Positions 7,822 to 17,359 are shown, numbered from the stretch's first letter. The stretch is 64,000 nt of DNA from Flavobacterium daejeonense DSM 17708 (GCF_000425425.1 NZ_AUDK01000002.1:62001-126000), one strand, 5' to 3'. The notes: generated by a model from the sequence alone, not told the origin. Numbers and translations: made by a program.

Positions 7822-10818
7822 ATGAAACAATTCATTTATTACTTTGAGCTAATAAAGAAAAGTTCTTTTTTTGGGAAGAAATTATGGACATTGATTTTTA
7901 TCTTTGTCTTTTTTTCTTCTTTTTCTCAGCAGAGAATAAAAGGGACAATTAAAGATGGTGCTGATTTTCCAATACCTGGTGTTACAGTAATGGAAAAAGG
8001 AACAAAAAATTCGGTGGTGTCAGATCTTGATGGGAATTACGAAATTATTTCCATGACAAGTCATCCTACATTAATTTTTTCTTATGTTGGTCAGGAAACG
8101 AAAGAAATTGCAGTTGATGGTAGATCAATTGTAAATGTCGTAATGAAAGATGCTGTGAGTGACTTATCAGAAGTAGTTGTGATAGGTTATGGAACTCAAA
8201 AGAAAGGAGATGTGACCAGTTCAATTGCAACGGTAAAATCAAAAAATTTTGCAGCTGGATCTGTCAGGAATGCTTCTGAACTTATAAGGGGTAAAGTTGC
8301 TGGTTTGAGTATTACAAATGGATCTGGTGATCCCTCTGCTTCTTCGAGTGTTTCATTACGAGGAGTGGCTTCTTTACAAGGAAATACTGCTCCCTTAGTG
8401 TTAATCAATGGTGTTCCCGGTGGATTTGATAGTATTGCGCCAGAAGATATTGAGTCTATAGATGTACTTAAAGATGCTTCAGCGGCAGCAATTTATGGTA
8501 CTAGAGGGGCAAATGGAGTTATATTAATAACTACTAAAACGGTAGGTAGAGATGTTCCAACTACTATAACCTACTCTCATTATACTGCTTTTTCTTCTTT
8601 TGGGAAAAAAGCTAATTTTCTTGATGCTGGACAACTTAGAGAGCTTAGGGAAAATAATACATTTCCTTTGATTGTAAAGAATTCTTTAAACGCAGATTTA
8701 GGATTCGATACTGATTGGCTTGGTGAAATAACAAGAAAAGCATTTACTCAAAATCATACGATTGGAATGAAAGGAGGAAATGTGAAATCAAATTATGTTG
8801 CAAGTGTTAGTTATATGGAACAAGAGGGGGTTTTTAAGGGTTCGGATAATAATGAATTTAAAATATCTCTTGATGTTAATCATTTTATGTTTAATGACAA
8901 GTTGAAAGTAAATTTAAATTTGGTTAATGGGATTCAAAATATTAATGCAGCATTTAACCCAAGAGTTTATAGACAGGCATTAATAAGAAATCCAACAGAT
9001 AGAGTAAAAAAGGAAGATGGTACTTGGCAAGAAAGAAGTATATTTCAATATGAAAATCCACTGGCTTTAATTGAAGAAACTGAAAGCTTAAATCAAAATA
9101 AGTGGATGAGACTAACAGGAAATACTACACTTACATTACTTCCTGGTTGGGATACAAGTTTGAATTTGTCTACGCTGAGAAGTATGGGATTGAACGGCTA
9201 TGCTGAAAGTAAGCAGCATATTTCAAATACTAGAGATAATAGAAATGGATATGCTTCTCGTTCAACTTATAATGATAAAACAGATCTACTTGAATTTACT
9301 ACAAAATATAGTGAGAAACTTGATAAGCATAGAGTTTCTGCTTTAGCAGGATATAGTTATCAATATATTGTCAGAGAGGGATTTAATGCAAATAATTCAG
9401 ATTTTCCTACAGATGCATTTTCGTATAATAATTTAGGAGCTGGTCGAAAAGTTATTGAGGGGCAAAGAGGTTTAGTGGGGAGTTATAAAAATGATGAGAA
9501 ATTGATAGGTTTCTTTGGTAGGGTAAGTTATGGTTACGATAATAAGTATAACATCTTGATGAGTTTGAGACAAGAGGGGTCTTCTAAATTTGGTAAAAAT
9601 AATAAATGGGGAACTTTTCCTTCTGTATCTGCTGGATGGACAATTAGCAACGAGTCTTTTATGAAGGATTTATCATTTATTGATAACCTAAAATTGAGAT
9701 CAGGTTTTGGTGTTACCGGGATTACTCCTGGAGCATCATATCTATCGCAAACACTTTATAACTATGCGGGAGATATATATAGCGATGGTAAATGGGTTCA
9801 GGGCTTAGTTCCTGCAAGTAATCCAAACCCTGATTTGAAATGGGAAAAATCAAGTGAGTTTAATATTGGTTTGGACTTTTCGTTTTTAAAAAATCGTATC
9901 AGCGGTAGTGTTGATGTTTATAATAAGCAAACTAAAGATTTATTATGGGATTATAGTGTTCCTACACCTCCCAATTTATATGGTAGTACATTAGCAAACG
10001 TAGGTAAATTGGAAAATAAAGGTATAGAAGTTCTTTTAAATGTAAATCCAATAAAGCTATCAAATTTTTCTTGGGATTCTAACTTGACATTTGCGTATAA
10101 TAAAAATAAATTATTGAGTTTGTCAAATGATTTGTATGAAATCGATGGTGATTATATCAATACAGGTGGAGTTGGTGATCCAATATCAATGAGTACTCAC
10201 CGATTAGAAGTAGGTCAGCCTGTAGGAAATATTTGGGGATTGAAAACAGTCGATATTACTGATGGGGGTACTTGGATAATAGAGACAAAGGACGGGACAA
10301 GAAAAACACTTGAACCTAATTTGTATACTGATGAGAATAAACAATATTTAGGTAACGGTAGACCTGCCTATAATGTAGGATGGGCTAATACTTTTAAGTA
10401 TAAGCAATTTGATTTGAATGTAGCGCTTATTGGATCTTTTGATTTTCAAATAATAAATCAGCAAAGGATGTTTTATGAGGTTCCAAAAGCTGTATATAAT
10501 AAATTAGATTCAGCTTATGATTTAGTTTATGGTAAATCTTTATTGACATATGATCAGACATTTGTAAGTTATTATGTTGAAAAAGGTGATTATGTAAAGT
10601 TAGACAATGTTACATTGGCTTATAATCTTGATGTTAAGAAATTAAAATTTATTAATTCAGCAAAAATTTATGCATCAGGTTCAAATATTGCTACTATAAC
10701 AGGATATAAAGGTCAAGATCCTGAGGTAACTAGCGAGGCAATAACTCCAGGAAATGATGATAGAGATAAGTTTCCTACAATTCGTACATTTACACTAGGA
10801 ATTAATTTAACTTTTTAA
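7822..10818 (+). CDS. SusC-like TonB-dependent outer-membrane receptor
   Basis: The 998-residue protein has an N-terminal signal segment ending near FSQQ (about residue 37), a carboxypeptidase-like regulatory domain (about 38-115), a plug domain beginning near VVVIGYGTQKKGDVTSS and containing DVLKDASAAAIYGTRGANGVILITTK, split here only by its loop residues, and a long outer-membrane beta-barrel ending in the aromatic residue of GINLTF. SusC proteins import oligomers across the outer membrane with energy from TonB, with a SusD partner as lid. The SusD gene starts 10 bases after the stop. The surrounding arabinofuranosidase, galactosidase and hydroxyproline genes suggest arabinosylated or galactosylated glycopeptides as cargo; this is inference. 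Confidence 0.95.
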   Translation: MKQFIYYFELIKKSSFFGKKLWTLIFIFVFFSSFSQQRIKGTIKDGADFPIPGVTVMEKGTKNSVVSDLDGNYEIISMTSHPTLIFSYVGQETKEIAVDGRSIVNVVMKDAVSDLSEVVVIGYGTQKKGDVTSSIATVKSKNFAAGSVRNASELIRGKVAGLSITNGSGDPSASSSVSLRGVASLQGNTAPLVLINGVPGGFDSIAPEDIESIDVLKDASAAAIYGTRGANGVILITTKTVGRDVPTTITYSHYTAFSSFGKKANFLDAGQLRELRENNTFPLIVKNSLNADLGFDTDWLGEITRKAFTQNHTIGMKGGNVKSNYVASVSYMEQEGVFKGSDNNEFKISLDVNHFMFNDKLKVNLNLVNGIQNINAAFNPRVYRQALIRNPTDRVKKEDGTWQERSIFQYENPLALIEETESLNQNKWMRLTGNTTLTLLPGWDTSLNLSTLRSMGLNGYAESKQHISNTRDNRNGYASRSTYNDKTDLLEFTTKYSEKLDKHRVSALAGYSYQYIVREGFNANNSDFPTDAFSYNNLGAGRKVIEGQRGLVGSYKNDEKLIGFFGRVSYGYDNKYNILMSLRQEGSSKFGKNNKWGTFPSVSAGWTISNESFMKDLSFIDNLKLRSGFGVTGITPGASYLSQTLYNYAGDIYSDGKWVQGLVPASNPNPDLKWEKSSEFNIGLDFSFLKNRISGSVDVYNKQTKDLLWDYSVPTPPNLYGSTLANVGKLENKGIEVLLNVNPIKLSNFSWDSNLTFAYNKNKLLSLSNDLYEIDGDYINTGGVGDPISMSTHRLEVGQPVGNIWGLKTVDITDGGTWIIETKDGTRKTLEPNLYTDENKQYLGNGRPAYNVGWANTFKYKQFDLNVALIGSFDFQIINQQRMFYEVPKAVYNKLDSAYDLVYGKSLLTYDQTFVSYYVEKGDYVKLDNVTLAYNLDVKKLKFINSAKIYASGSNIATITGYKGQDPEVTSEAITPGNDDRDKFPTIRTFTLGINLTF

Positions 10819-10828
10819 AGATAATCTC

Positions 10829-12433
10829 ATGAAAAAAAATAATATAATATGTAGACTTTTTGTTATATCTATCGTTTTTTTAGGGATAGGTTGTACAAAT
10901 TTAGATGAAACTCTTTATGATAAAATTTCGGCAGAAGATACTCAATTAAAAGCTGAAGATTTAACTAACATTATGGCGCCTGCTTATGCTTCATTTCGTA
11001 CGGTTTATTGGGGATGGAATGGATTGTTTGATCTTTATGAAGAATCTTCAGACTTAATTGTAACTCCTTTTCGTATAGGTATAGGTTGGGGAGATTTGTA
11101 TATAACAATGCATAAGCATACCTGGGGGCCAGATTTAGGTCATGCGGAAGGGAATTGGTATTATCTTTATACCGCTGTTAATGAGTGTAATAGGGCGTTG
11201 TATCAGGTTGAGAATTTAGATGGTCTTGAAGCTTCTGTCCAAAAAAGTAGTGTTCAGGAATTGAAAGCGTTAAGGGCTATTTATTATTATTTATTGTATG
11301 ATAACTTTAGAAATATTCCTATTGTAACAGATTTTGTTACGCCAGTAGGTTTTCTACCTACTCAAAGTACATCTCAAGAAACTTATAATTTTATAGAGAA
11401 TGAATTGCTTACAGCTTTACCTTCATTGAGTGAGGATAATAACTCTAAAACATATGGAAGGGTTACAAAATGGGCAGCAAAGATGACTTTGGCTAAATTA
11501 TATTTGAATTCTGGGGTTTATTTGAATACACCAAAATGGGATAAGGCTTTAGAACAAGTTAATGATATTATTTCCAGCAATAAATTTGAATTAACAGCAA
11601 ATTATTCTGATTCTTTTAAGATTAAAAATGAAGGATCATCAGAAGAAATTTTATCAATTCCTTATGACGAAAAGTATGCTGGGGGCTCTTATTACCCATT
11701 TAAAACTTTACATCCTGCAAGTCAGGCTACATTTAATATGGCTGGTTCACCATGGGGAGGAAGTGCAGCGATTCCACAGTTTATCGATACTTATGATGTC
11801 GATGATGTAAGATTAAAGGATACTTGGTTAGGAGGTTTACAATATGATAGTTCAGGAAATCCATTAATGTTTAATAATATTCAATTAAATTATACCAATT
11901 ATATGTCAGAAGTAGATGGTACGGTATATAATGAAGGATATAGATGTATAAAATACGAAATTGGCTCAGGTACAGCTTCGAGTTTATCTAATGATGTTCC
12001 TTTTTATAGATTAACAGATGCATTAATGATTAAAGCAGAATGCTTGTTAAGAATGGGAGATGTTGCAGGAGCAGCTACTATTGTTAGTCAAGTAAGGGCT
12101 AGGTCTTTTAAAACTAATCCAATTAAGGCTACGGTAACTGGTGCTAAATTATTAGGAGGCAGTGTCTATAAATATGGAGAGTATTCTTATGGAAATATTA
12201 CAAAATTTGAAGGTGGTGCCGATATTTTATATGGAGGGTTTTTGGATGAATTAGCTTGGGAATTTGTAGGAGAACATCATAGAAAACAAGACTTAATTCG
12301 TTTTGGTGTCTATACTACAAAATCTTGGTTTTCACATAAACCTAATGGTGATTATCGAAAGATTTTTCCAATACCTCAGTCGATAATGGAAACTAATTCT
12401 AAATTGAAACAAAATACCGGTTATGGTAGTTAA
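10829..12433 (+). CDS. SusD-like outer-membrane nutrient-binding lipoprotein
   Basis: The 534-residue protein begins with a lipoprotein signal peptide whose lipobox ends at Cys22 (FLGIGC). It contains the tetratricopeptide-like SusD features, for example ALRAIYYYLLYDNFRNIPIV and a late RADILYGGF-like region with WEFVGEHHRKQDLIRFG, the typical C-terminal SusD/RagB signature. SusD proteins sit on the cell surface and close over the SusC channel. It is spaced 10 bases from SusC and followed by a terminator hairpin, so SusC and SusD form a two-gene unit with possible read-through into the DUF1680 gene. Confidence 0.95.
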   Translation: MKKNNIICRLFVISIVFLGIGCTNLDETLYDKISAEDTQLKAEDLTNIMAPAYASFRTVYWGWNGLFDLYEESSDLIVTPFRIGIGWGDLYITMHKHTWGPDLGHAEGNWYYLYTAVNECNRALYQVENLDGLEASVQKSSVQELKALRAIYYYLLYDNFRNIPIVTDFVTPVGFLPTQSTSQETYNFIENELLTALPSLSEDNNSKTYGRVTKWAAKMTLAKLYLNSGVYLNTPKWDKALEQVNDIISSNKFELTANYSDSFKIKNEGSSEEILSIPYDEKYAGGSYYPFKTLHPASQATFNMAGSPWGGSAAIPQFIDTYDVDDVRLKDTWLGGLQYDSSGNPLMFNNIQLNYTNYMSEVDGTVYNEGYRCIKYEIGSGTASSLSNDVPFYRLTDALMIKAECLLRMGDVAGAATIVSQVRARSFKTNPIKATVTGAKLLGGSVYKYGEYSYGNITKFEGGADILYGGFLDELAWEFVGEHHRKQDLIRFGVYTTKSWFSHKPNGDYRKIFPIPQSIMETNSKLKQNTGYGS

Positions 12434-12459
12434 GTTATTGGTTTAAAAGTTTTTATTGT

Positions 12460-12494
12460 AAAAGCCAAAGAGGGGTTTTCTGTCTTTGGCTTTT
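12460..12494 (+). terminator. Intrinsic terminator or attenuator between SusD and the first DUF1680 gene
   Basis: AAAAGCCAAAG (12460-12470) pairs perfectly with CTTTGGCTTTT (12484-12494). The stem is 11 bp with a 13-base loop and a T-rich 3' side. It lies 27 bases after the SusD stop and 35 bases before the next start, so it may keep receptor mRNA in excess over enzyme mRNA. Confidence 0.75.
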
Positions 12495-12529
12495 AATTTC
12501 GATAACTATTTTGTTTAAAATCCTAATGT

Positions 12530-14929
12530 ATGAATAAAGTGTTTTTAAGTCTTTTATTGTGTAGTTGTTTAACTCTTCAAGCACAAAAAAAAGACAAAGT
12601 AGGTTATCCAATTTCTCCGGTTCCTTTTACTTCAGTAAAAGTTAATGATGCTTTTTGGGGTCAACGTTTACAAGCAAGCCGTGAAGTGACAATTCCGTTA
12701 GCATTTAGTAAATGCGAAGAAACGGGAAGATATAAAAATTTTCAAATGGCAGCTCATCCAAGTGAATCTAATAAAGTTGAAGGGTTTACATTTGATGATA
12801 CCGATGTATACAAGACAATCGAAGGTGCTAGTTATTCAATGCAAACATTTCCTAATCCTAAATTAGACAGGTATATAGACAGTGTATTGACGATTGTGGC
12901 AAAAGCACAAGAGCCTGATGGGTATCTATATACTTTTAGAACCATGAATCCTAAACATACACATGAATGGGTAGGGAGTAAACGTTGGGAAAAAGAAGAA
13001 AATTTAAGTCATGAATTGTACAATCTTGGTCATATGGTTGAAGGAGCAATTGCTCACTACCAGGCTACAGGTAAGAAAAATTTTCTAGATATAGCAATTA
13101 AATTTGCTGATTGTGCAATACGAGAAGTAGGGGATAAGCCTGGGCAAACGATGGTGGTTCCTGGGCATCAAATTGCCGAAATGGCCCTTTCGAAATTATA
13201 TATTTTTACAGGTCAAAAGAAGTATCTTGATTTTGCTAAATTATTATTAGATAAAAGAGGAAAAACGACATTCAAAAGTGAATATTCTCAATCTCATTTA
13301 CCGGTTTTAAAACAGGAAGAGGCAGTAGGACATGCTGTTCGTGCAGCTTATATGTATTCAGGTATGGCTGATGTTGCAGCACTTTCAGGAGATAAAGAGT
13401 ATATTGATGCCATTAATCATATTTGGAATAATATTGTAAGCAAGAAATTATATATAACAGGAGGAATAGGAGCTACTGGTAGTGGAGAGGCTTTTGGTGC
13501 AAACTATGATTTGCCTAATATGTCAGCATATTGTGAAACTTGTGCAGCAATTGGTAATGTATATCTTAATCATAGATTGTTTTTATTGCATGGAGATGCC
13601 AAATATTATGATGTTTTGGAACGTACCCTTTATAATGGCCTTATCTCGGGCGTTTCTTTAGATGGTGGTGGTTTTTTCTATCCGAATCCTTTAGAATCTA
13701 ATGGGCAACATCAACGTCAGGCTTGGTTTGGTTGTGCTTGTTGTCCGTCAAATATTTGTCGGTTTATTCCTTCGGTACCGGGATATATTTATGCTGTACA
13801 TGATAATGATTTGTATGTAAATCTTTTTATGGCGAATCATTCTGATATTAATGTGAATGGAAAAATAGTAAATATTAAACAAGTTACAAGATATCCTTGG
13901 GTTGGCGATGTGACTTTGGAAATTGCTCCAAAGACAAAGCAAGATTTTAATCTAAAGATACGTGTTCCAGGATGGGTACAAAATAACGTAGTTTCCAGTA
14001 ATTTATATAGTTATGCTGATAAGAAATCATTAAATTATACGATAAAAGTAAATGGTAAGTTGGTGAATAGTAAAATAGAAAAAGGTTATTTTAGTATTCA
14101 ACGCATTTGGAAAAAAGGAGATCAAGTTGATATTCATTTTGATATGGAAACCAGAACCGTAAAAGCAAATCAGGCAGTAGAAGCAGATCGAGGAAAAATT
14201 GCTGTTGAACGTGGGCCTATTGTTTATTGTGCTGAGTGGCCAGATAATGATTTTAGCATTTTTAGTGTTATCATGAACAAGAAACCATTATTCAATGTAG
14301 AGTTTAAAAAAGATTTGCTTTCGGGAATTAATGAAATTCAAACACAAGCACAAACATTAAGTTACGATGATAATGGTAAATTGATTGCTAAAGATGTTCA
14401 GTTAAATTTGATTCCTTATTATGCATGGGCACACAGAGGAAGTGGCGATATGGCAGTTTGGTTGCCTGTTGAATTGAATGCAACAAGACCTTCAATGCCT
14501 CCTACTATAGCTTCAGAAAGTGAAATAAATGCTTCGCATAATGTAAAATCAATTGCAGCAATTAATGATGGTATTGTGCCTAAAGAAGATAAAGATCGTG
14601 CTTTGCCTTATTATCATTGGTGGCCAAAGGAAGGAACAACCGAATGGATTTCGTATGATTTTAATTCTGAAAGAACAATTAGTCGTTCTACAGTTTATTG
14701 GTACGATGATAAACCTTGGGGAGGTTGTCAGGTGCCACAAAGTTGGGTATTGTATTACAAAGACAATTCTGGAGCATGGAAACCCGTTGAGAATAGTTCG
14801 GTTTATGGTGTTGAAAAAGGTTTTGGAAATGAAGTTGTTTTTAACCCTGTAACCACCAAAGCGATGAAACTTGAAGTCAAACTCGCAGAGAAAAATGCAG
14901 CAGGAATTTTTGAATGGAGTATAGAATAG
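12530..14929 (+). CDS. GH127-type beta-L-arabinofuranosidase (DUF1680), secreted
   Basis: The 799-residue protein has a signal peptide (ends near LQAQ, residue 19), a DUF1680 (alpha/alpha)6-barrel domain and a C-terminal galactose-binding-like segment. Established knowledge: Bifidobacterium HypBA1 uses a zinc-bound cysteine nucleophile with Glu322 as acid/base and Glu338, Cys340, Cys417 and Cys418 at the zinc. Here GE at E320, then ETC at E336-C338 (the same 16-residue gap), and CACCP at C402-C405 reproduce this arrangement, so activity on beta-L-arabinofuranosides is likely. HypBA1 releases L-arabinose from Hyp-linked beta-1,2-arabinosides of extensin. The gene follows SusC/SusD, and an IS4-type element sits just after its stop. 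Confidence 0.9.
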   Translation: MNKVFLSLLLCSCLTLQAQKKDKVGYPISPVPFTSVKVNDAFWGQRLQASREVTIPLAFSKCEETGRYKNFQMAAHPSESNKVEGFTFDDTDVYKTIEGASYSMQTFPNPKLDRYIDSVLTIVAKAQEPDGYLYTFRTMNPKHTHEWVGSKRWEKEENLSHELYNLGHMVEGAIAHYQATGKKNFLDIAIKFADCAIREVGDKPGQTMVVPGHQIAEMALSKLYIFTGQKKYLDFAKLLLDKRGKTTFKSEYSQSHLPVLKQEEAVGHAVRAAYMYSGMADVAALSGDKEYIDAINHIWNNIVSKKLYITGGIGATGSGEAFGANYDLPNMSAYCETCAAIGNVYLNHRLFLLHGDAKYYDVLERTLYNGLISGVSLDGGGFFYPNPLESNGQHQRQAWFGCACCPSNICRFIPSVPGYIYAVHDNDLYVNLFMANHSDINVNGKIVNIKQVTRYPWVGDVTLEIAPKTKQDFNLKIRVPGWVQNNVVSSNLYSYADKKSLNYTIKVNGKLVNSKIEKGYFSIQRIWKKGDQVDIHFDMETRTVKANQAVEADRGKIAVERGPIVYCAEWPDNDFSIFSVIMNKKPLFNVEFKKDLLSGINEIQTQAQTLSYDDNGKLIAKDVQLNLIPYYAWAHRGSGDMAVWLPVELNATRPSMPPTIASESEINASHNVKSIAAINDGIVPKEDKDRALPYYHWWPKEGTTEWISYDFNSERTISRSTVYWYDDKPWGGCQVPQSWVLYYKDNSGAWKPVENSSVYGVEKGFGNEVVFNPVTTKAMKLEVKLAEKNAAGIFEWSIE

Positions 14930-14952
14930 TAAAAAAAAAAGAGGCGAATAAG

Positions 14953-14969
14953 TAGCCATGGTCGGAAGA
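14953..14969 (+). repeat. Left terminal inverted repeat of the IS element
   Basis: TAGCCATGGTCGGAAGA matches the reverse complement of 16330-16346 at 16 of 17 positions. It overlaps the left inward terminator. Confidence 0.75.
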
Positions 14970-14988
14970 AATTCCGGCCATTTTTTTT
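14958..14988 (+). terminator. Inward-facing terminator at the left IS end
   Basis: ATGGTCGGAA pairs with TTCCGGCCAT (one T-G wobble) around loop GAAA, followed by eight T (14981-14988). It points into the element and would stop plus-strand transcripts coming from the DUF1680 gene. The T run overlaps the transposase stop codon. Confidence 0.7.
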
Positions 14989-16243
14989 ATGTTTTAAATA
15001 CTTTATCAGGATTTCCACCTGCGAATATTATCAAAATAGCTGTAATCATATCTCTAAGCTCCATTGCGATTCTTCTTTTAGCAGTTTTGTAGCCTAAATT
15101 ATTTGCTTTTTTATAAATTAAAAGTAGCATAGCGGCTATCATTGTCATATACACCATAACCTGGATACCGTTTTTATTGAGAGAAACCAAATGACTGAGG
15201 TTTAGTTCTTGTTTTAGGAATCTAAAAAACACTTCTATATCCCATCTTTTACGATAATAATCTGCAATTTCTTTGGCAGTAAGTTCGAATTCATTAGTTA
15301 GAAACCAAAATTCTTTGTTTGTTTTTTCATTTTTTATGACCACTAAACGAAATTTTGTTTCTACTTTTTCTTGTCGAAAATGTAGGTTACCTCGTTTGTT
15401 TTCAATAGGTTTTCCGGTGTAAAGTTTTACTTTAGAATCTTTTATTATTTCCCAATCACCCCATTTTTTAAGACTTGATGAAATAAGAAAAGATTCTATT
15501 TCTTCAAATTTGCGGTTTTCTTTTGCGCGGATAATGAATTTTACTGATTTCTCTTCAAAATCTTTCATCATCCGTGTGGATTAAAGTCCTCGGTCAATAA
15601 CATAAATATTACCGTGATGTTGGTCTTTTTTTACTTGTTTCAAAATAGCTTCAGGAAGAGCCGATTCTTCTGAAGAATATTTCTGTGCGGTAAAAACTTC
15701 GACACCAGAAGGCAAAATACCATCAAAAGAAAAACTAAATTTCACCAGCTTTTTTCCTCTTTTTTGATCGATTCCTTCTTTGAGTTTCACACAGGCATCT
15801 GCAACAATGGTACTGTCTACACGGATTAAGTTGTACTTCTCTATTTCTGATTTATCATAAAGATTAGAAAATTGTCCATACATCTGCTCATATATTTCTT
15901 TGAAATAATTAGCATCGATATTCGAAAGCCGTTCTGAAATTGAACTACGTCTTACTTTTTCTTCTTCTCCTAAACCAAACAAAGCTTTGAATCCACTACT
16001 GTTAAAAGTATCTTCTAAAGTTCTCTGGCTTAATTTTTCATTGTCGAAAATAGAAAACAAAAGCAGGTAAAACATTTTTCTACCATGAAGAACCTTACTA
16101 TAATAATCTACCTTAGTAGTTGCCGAAAGATGGCATAAAAGAGCCTCAGGTATAAACTCTAAAATCTGTTTAAGTGAAATTTTGTGATCTCTAAAAGTAC
16201 TCATTATATCTATATTTACAACTGTAAATATAAGAGATTTCAT
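14987..16243 (-). pseudogene. IS4-family transposase interrupted by an in-frame stop codon
   Basis: Two open stretches on the minus strand, 16243-15581 and 15571-14987, are in the same reading frame and are separated by a single TAA at 15583-15581 (DRGL, stop, STRMMKDF). The first part carries the first two aspartates of the DDE triad (RVDSTIVAD and VIDRGL); the second carries the IS4 signature YRKRWDIEVFFRFLKQEL with the catalytic glutamate. IS4 proteins commonly read DRGLQS here, so a CAA to TAA change is the simplest explanation. The likely original start is the ATG at 16204 (MSTFRDHK), because the residues before it look unrelated to the family. Confidence 0.85.
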
Positions 16244-16308
16244 TCATTTAAACAATAGAAATACATAAAAATATGGATCGAATTATTGATTTATGTGACT
16301 TATAAAAC

Positions 16309-16338
16309 AAAAAAAAGTCGGAAGAATAATCTTCCGAC
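16309..16338 (-). terminator. Inward-facing terminator at the right IS end
   Basis: On the minus strand GTCGGAAG pairs with CTTCCGAC around a 6-base loop and is followed by eight T. It would stop transcription entering from the AraC gene side before it reaches the transposase. Confidence 0.75.
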
Positions 16339-16346
16339 CATGACTA
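16330..16346 (-). repeat. Right terminal inverted repeat of the IS element
   Basis: Read on the minus strand it is TAGTCATGGTCGGAAGA, one mismatch from the left end at 14953-14969. Confidence 0.75.
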
Positions 16347-16375
16347 GGGATTTCCCCTCTTTTTTTTGTTATTAT

Positions 16376-17218
16376 TTAAAACTGAGCTCTAAATTGTGAA
16401 GGAGAAATGCCTTTTAATTCTTTGAATTTTCGATTAAAATTAGCAATGTCCTGAAATCCGGATAATTCTGAAATGGTAGATATAGATAAGTCTTTATTGT
16501 GGTGAAGCATTTTACAGGCATTTTCTATTCGGATTTCGATTAAAAATTGAAAAAAAGTTTTGTTTGTTCGTTTTTTGAAATACCTACAAAAAGCATTTTT
16601 GGTCATATTAGCTTTTTCAGCTACTTCTTCAAGTGTGATTACTTCATTAAACGAACTGATTGCATAATCAAAAACATCATTCATGCGTCGGCCTTCGTCT
16701 TCAGTGTATTTTTTTCTGTTTACAAATGAAGAAAGAGGGCTAGTTTCGGCAAAAATGATAAGATTAAGAATTTTTAAAAGGGAAGAAATTCGTTGGATTT
16801 TATTTTGCCTACTTAATTTAAAAAATAAGATGCTTATTTTTTCTTTTTTGGATAAGACTTTCATTCCGTATTCAGATTTTTTAAAAAAATCATCAATATT
16901 ACTCATGTCGGTTAAGTTAAAGAAATCTTTACCAAATGAATTTTTGGTAAAAAACAAAGTAAGCATTTCTGACGAAGAAGAAGAATTTCGATCTGTTCTA
17001 AAAACATGAGGGATGTTTTCACCAATAACTAAAATATCATCTTCTTTATAATCATTAATTGAATCACCAATAATTAATGTGCCACGTCCTTTGACAATAT
17101 AACTAATCTGAATTTCTTCATGTTGATGCAGTTGATCGTAAAAAACGACTCCAATATCTTCTTGATATATTAGTGCTTCTTTTTCGGGTTTGGGTATTTT
17201 AAAAGGGAGGACTTTCAA
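16376..17218 (-). CDS. AraC-family transcriptional regulator, likely of the hydroxyproline genes
   Basis: The 280-residue protein has an N-terminal cupin-like sensing domain (HQHEEIQISYIVKGRG and IPHVFRTD) and a C-terminal double helix-turn-helix domain (about 180-280) with EEVAEKANMTKNAFCRYFKKRT and the typical AraC ending GFQDIANFNRKFKELKGISP. It is divergent from the DapA-family gene, with a shared region of 141 bases, so control of the hydroxyproline catabolic genes by a pathway intermediate is the natural inference. No hybrid two-component system or ECF sigma/anti-sigma pair for the SusC/SusD genes is present in the window, so this is the only candidate local regulator. Confidence 0.9.
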   Translation of the reverse strand: MKVLPFKIPKPEKEALIYQEDIGVVFYDQLHQHEEIQISYIVKGRGTLIIGDSINDYKEDDILVIGENIPHVFRTDRNSSSSSEMLTLFFTKNSFGKDFFNLTDMSNIDDFFKKSEYGMKVLSKKEKISILFFKLSRQNKIQRISSLLKILNLIIFAETSPLSSFVNRKKYTEDEGRRMNDVFDYAISSFNEVITLEEVAEKANMTKNAFCRYFKKRTNKTFFQFLIEIRIENACKMLHHNKDLSISTISELSGFQDIANFNRKFKELKGISPSQFRAQF

Positions 17219-17313
17219 TGGATTAGTTTTTAGTTATGTAAATATTAACAAAAAAAAATAATTATGCAATATTAATGGTAATATAGTATTAATAAAGGTT
17301 AACAATCTCTAAG

Positions 17314-17341
17314 TTGAACCATATAATTAGCTTTATTTTTG
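17314..17341 (+). promoter_or_regulatory. Candidate promoter of the hydroxyproline operon
   Basis: TTG at 17314-17316, a 17-base spacer, and TATTTTTG at 17334-17341 match the Bacteroidota consensus. The start of transcription would lie only about 10 bases before the ATG at 17360, a short leader, so the call is moderate. Confidence 0.5.
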
Positions 17342-17359
17342 TTAAAAAACGAATATATT

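Larger units (their letters stand above)
14953..16346 (-). mobile_element. IS4-family insertion sequence, transposase inactivated
   Basis: A 1.39-kb element is bounded by near-identical inverted ends TAGYCATGGTCGGAAGA (14953-14969 and 16330-16346, one mismatch). It contains one transposase frame on the minus strand with the DDE features of IS4 transposases, broken by a stop codon. Each end carries an inward-facing terminator hairpin. I find no clear target-site duplication next to these ends, so the exact borders could differ by some bases. Outside both ends lie A-run/T-run sequences that pair with each other, probably the halves of a host terminator. Confidence 0.8.

Noticed and set aside
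14549..14959. Minus-strand frames over the end of the DUF1680 gene
   Set aside because: They are antisense shadows of a gene with clear catalytic motifs and show no protein-like features.
14940..16360. Target-site duplication of the IS element
   Set aside because: No identical direct repeat of 5-12 bases is found next to the inverted ends; the flanks are complementary instead.
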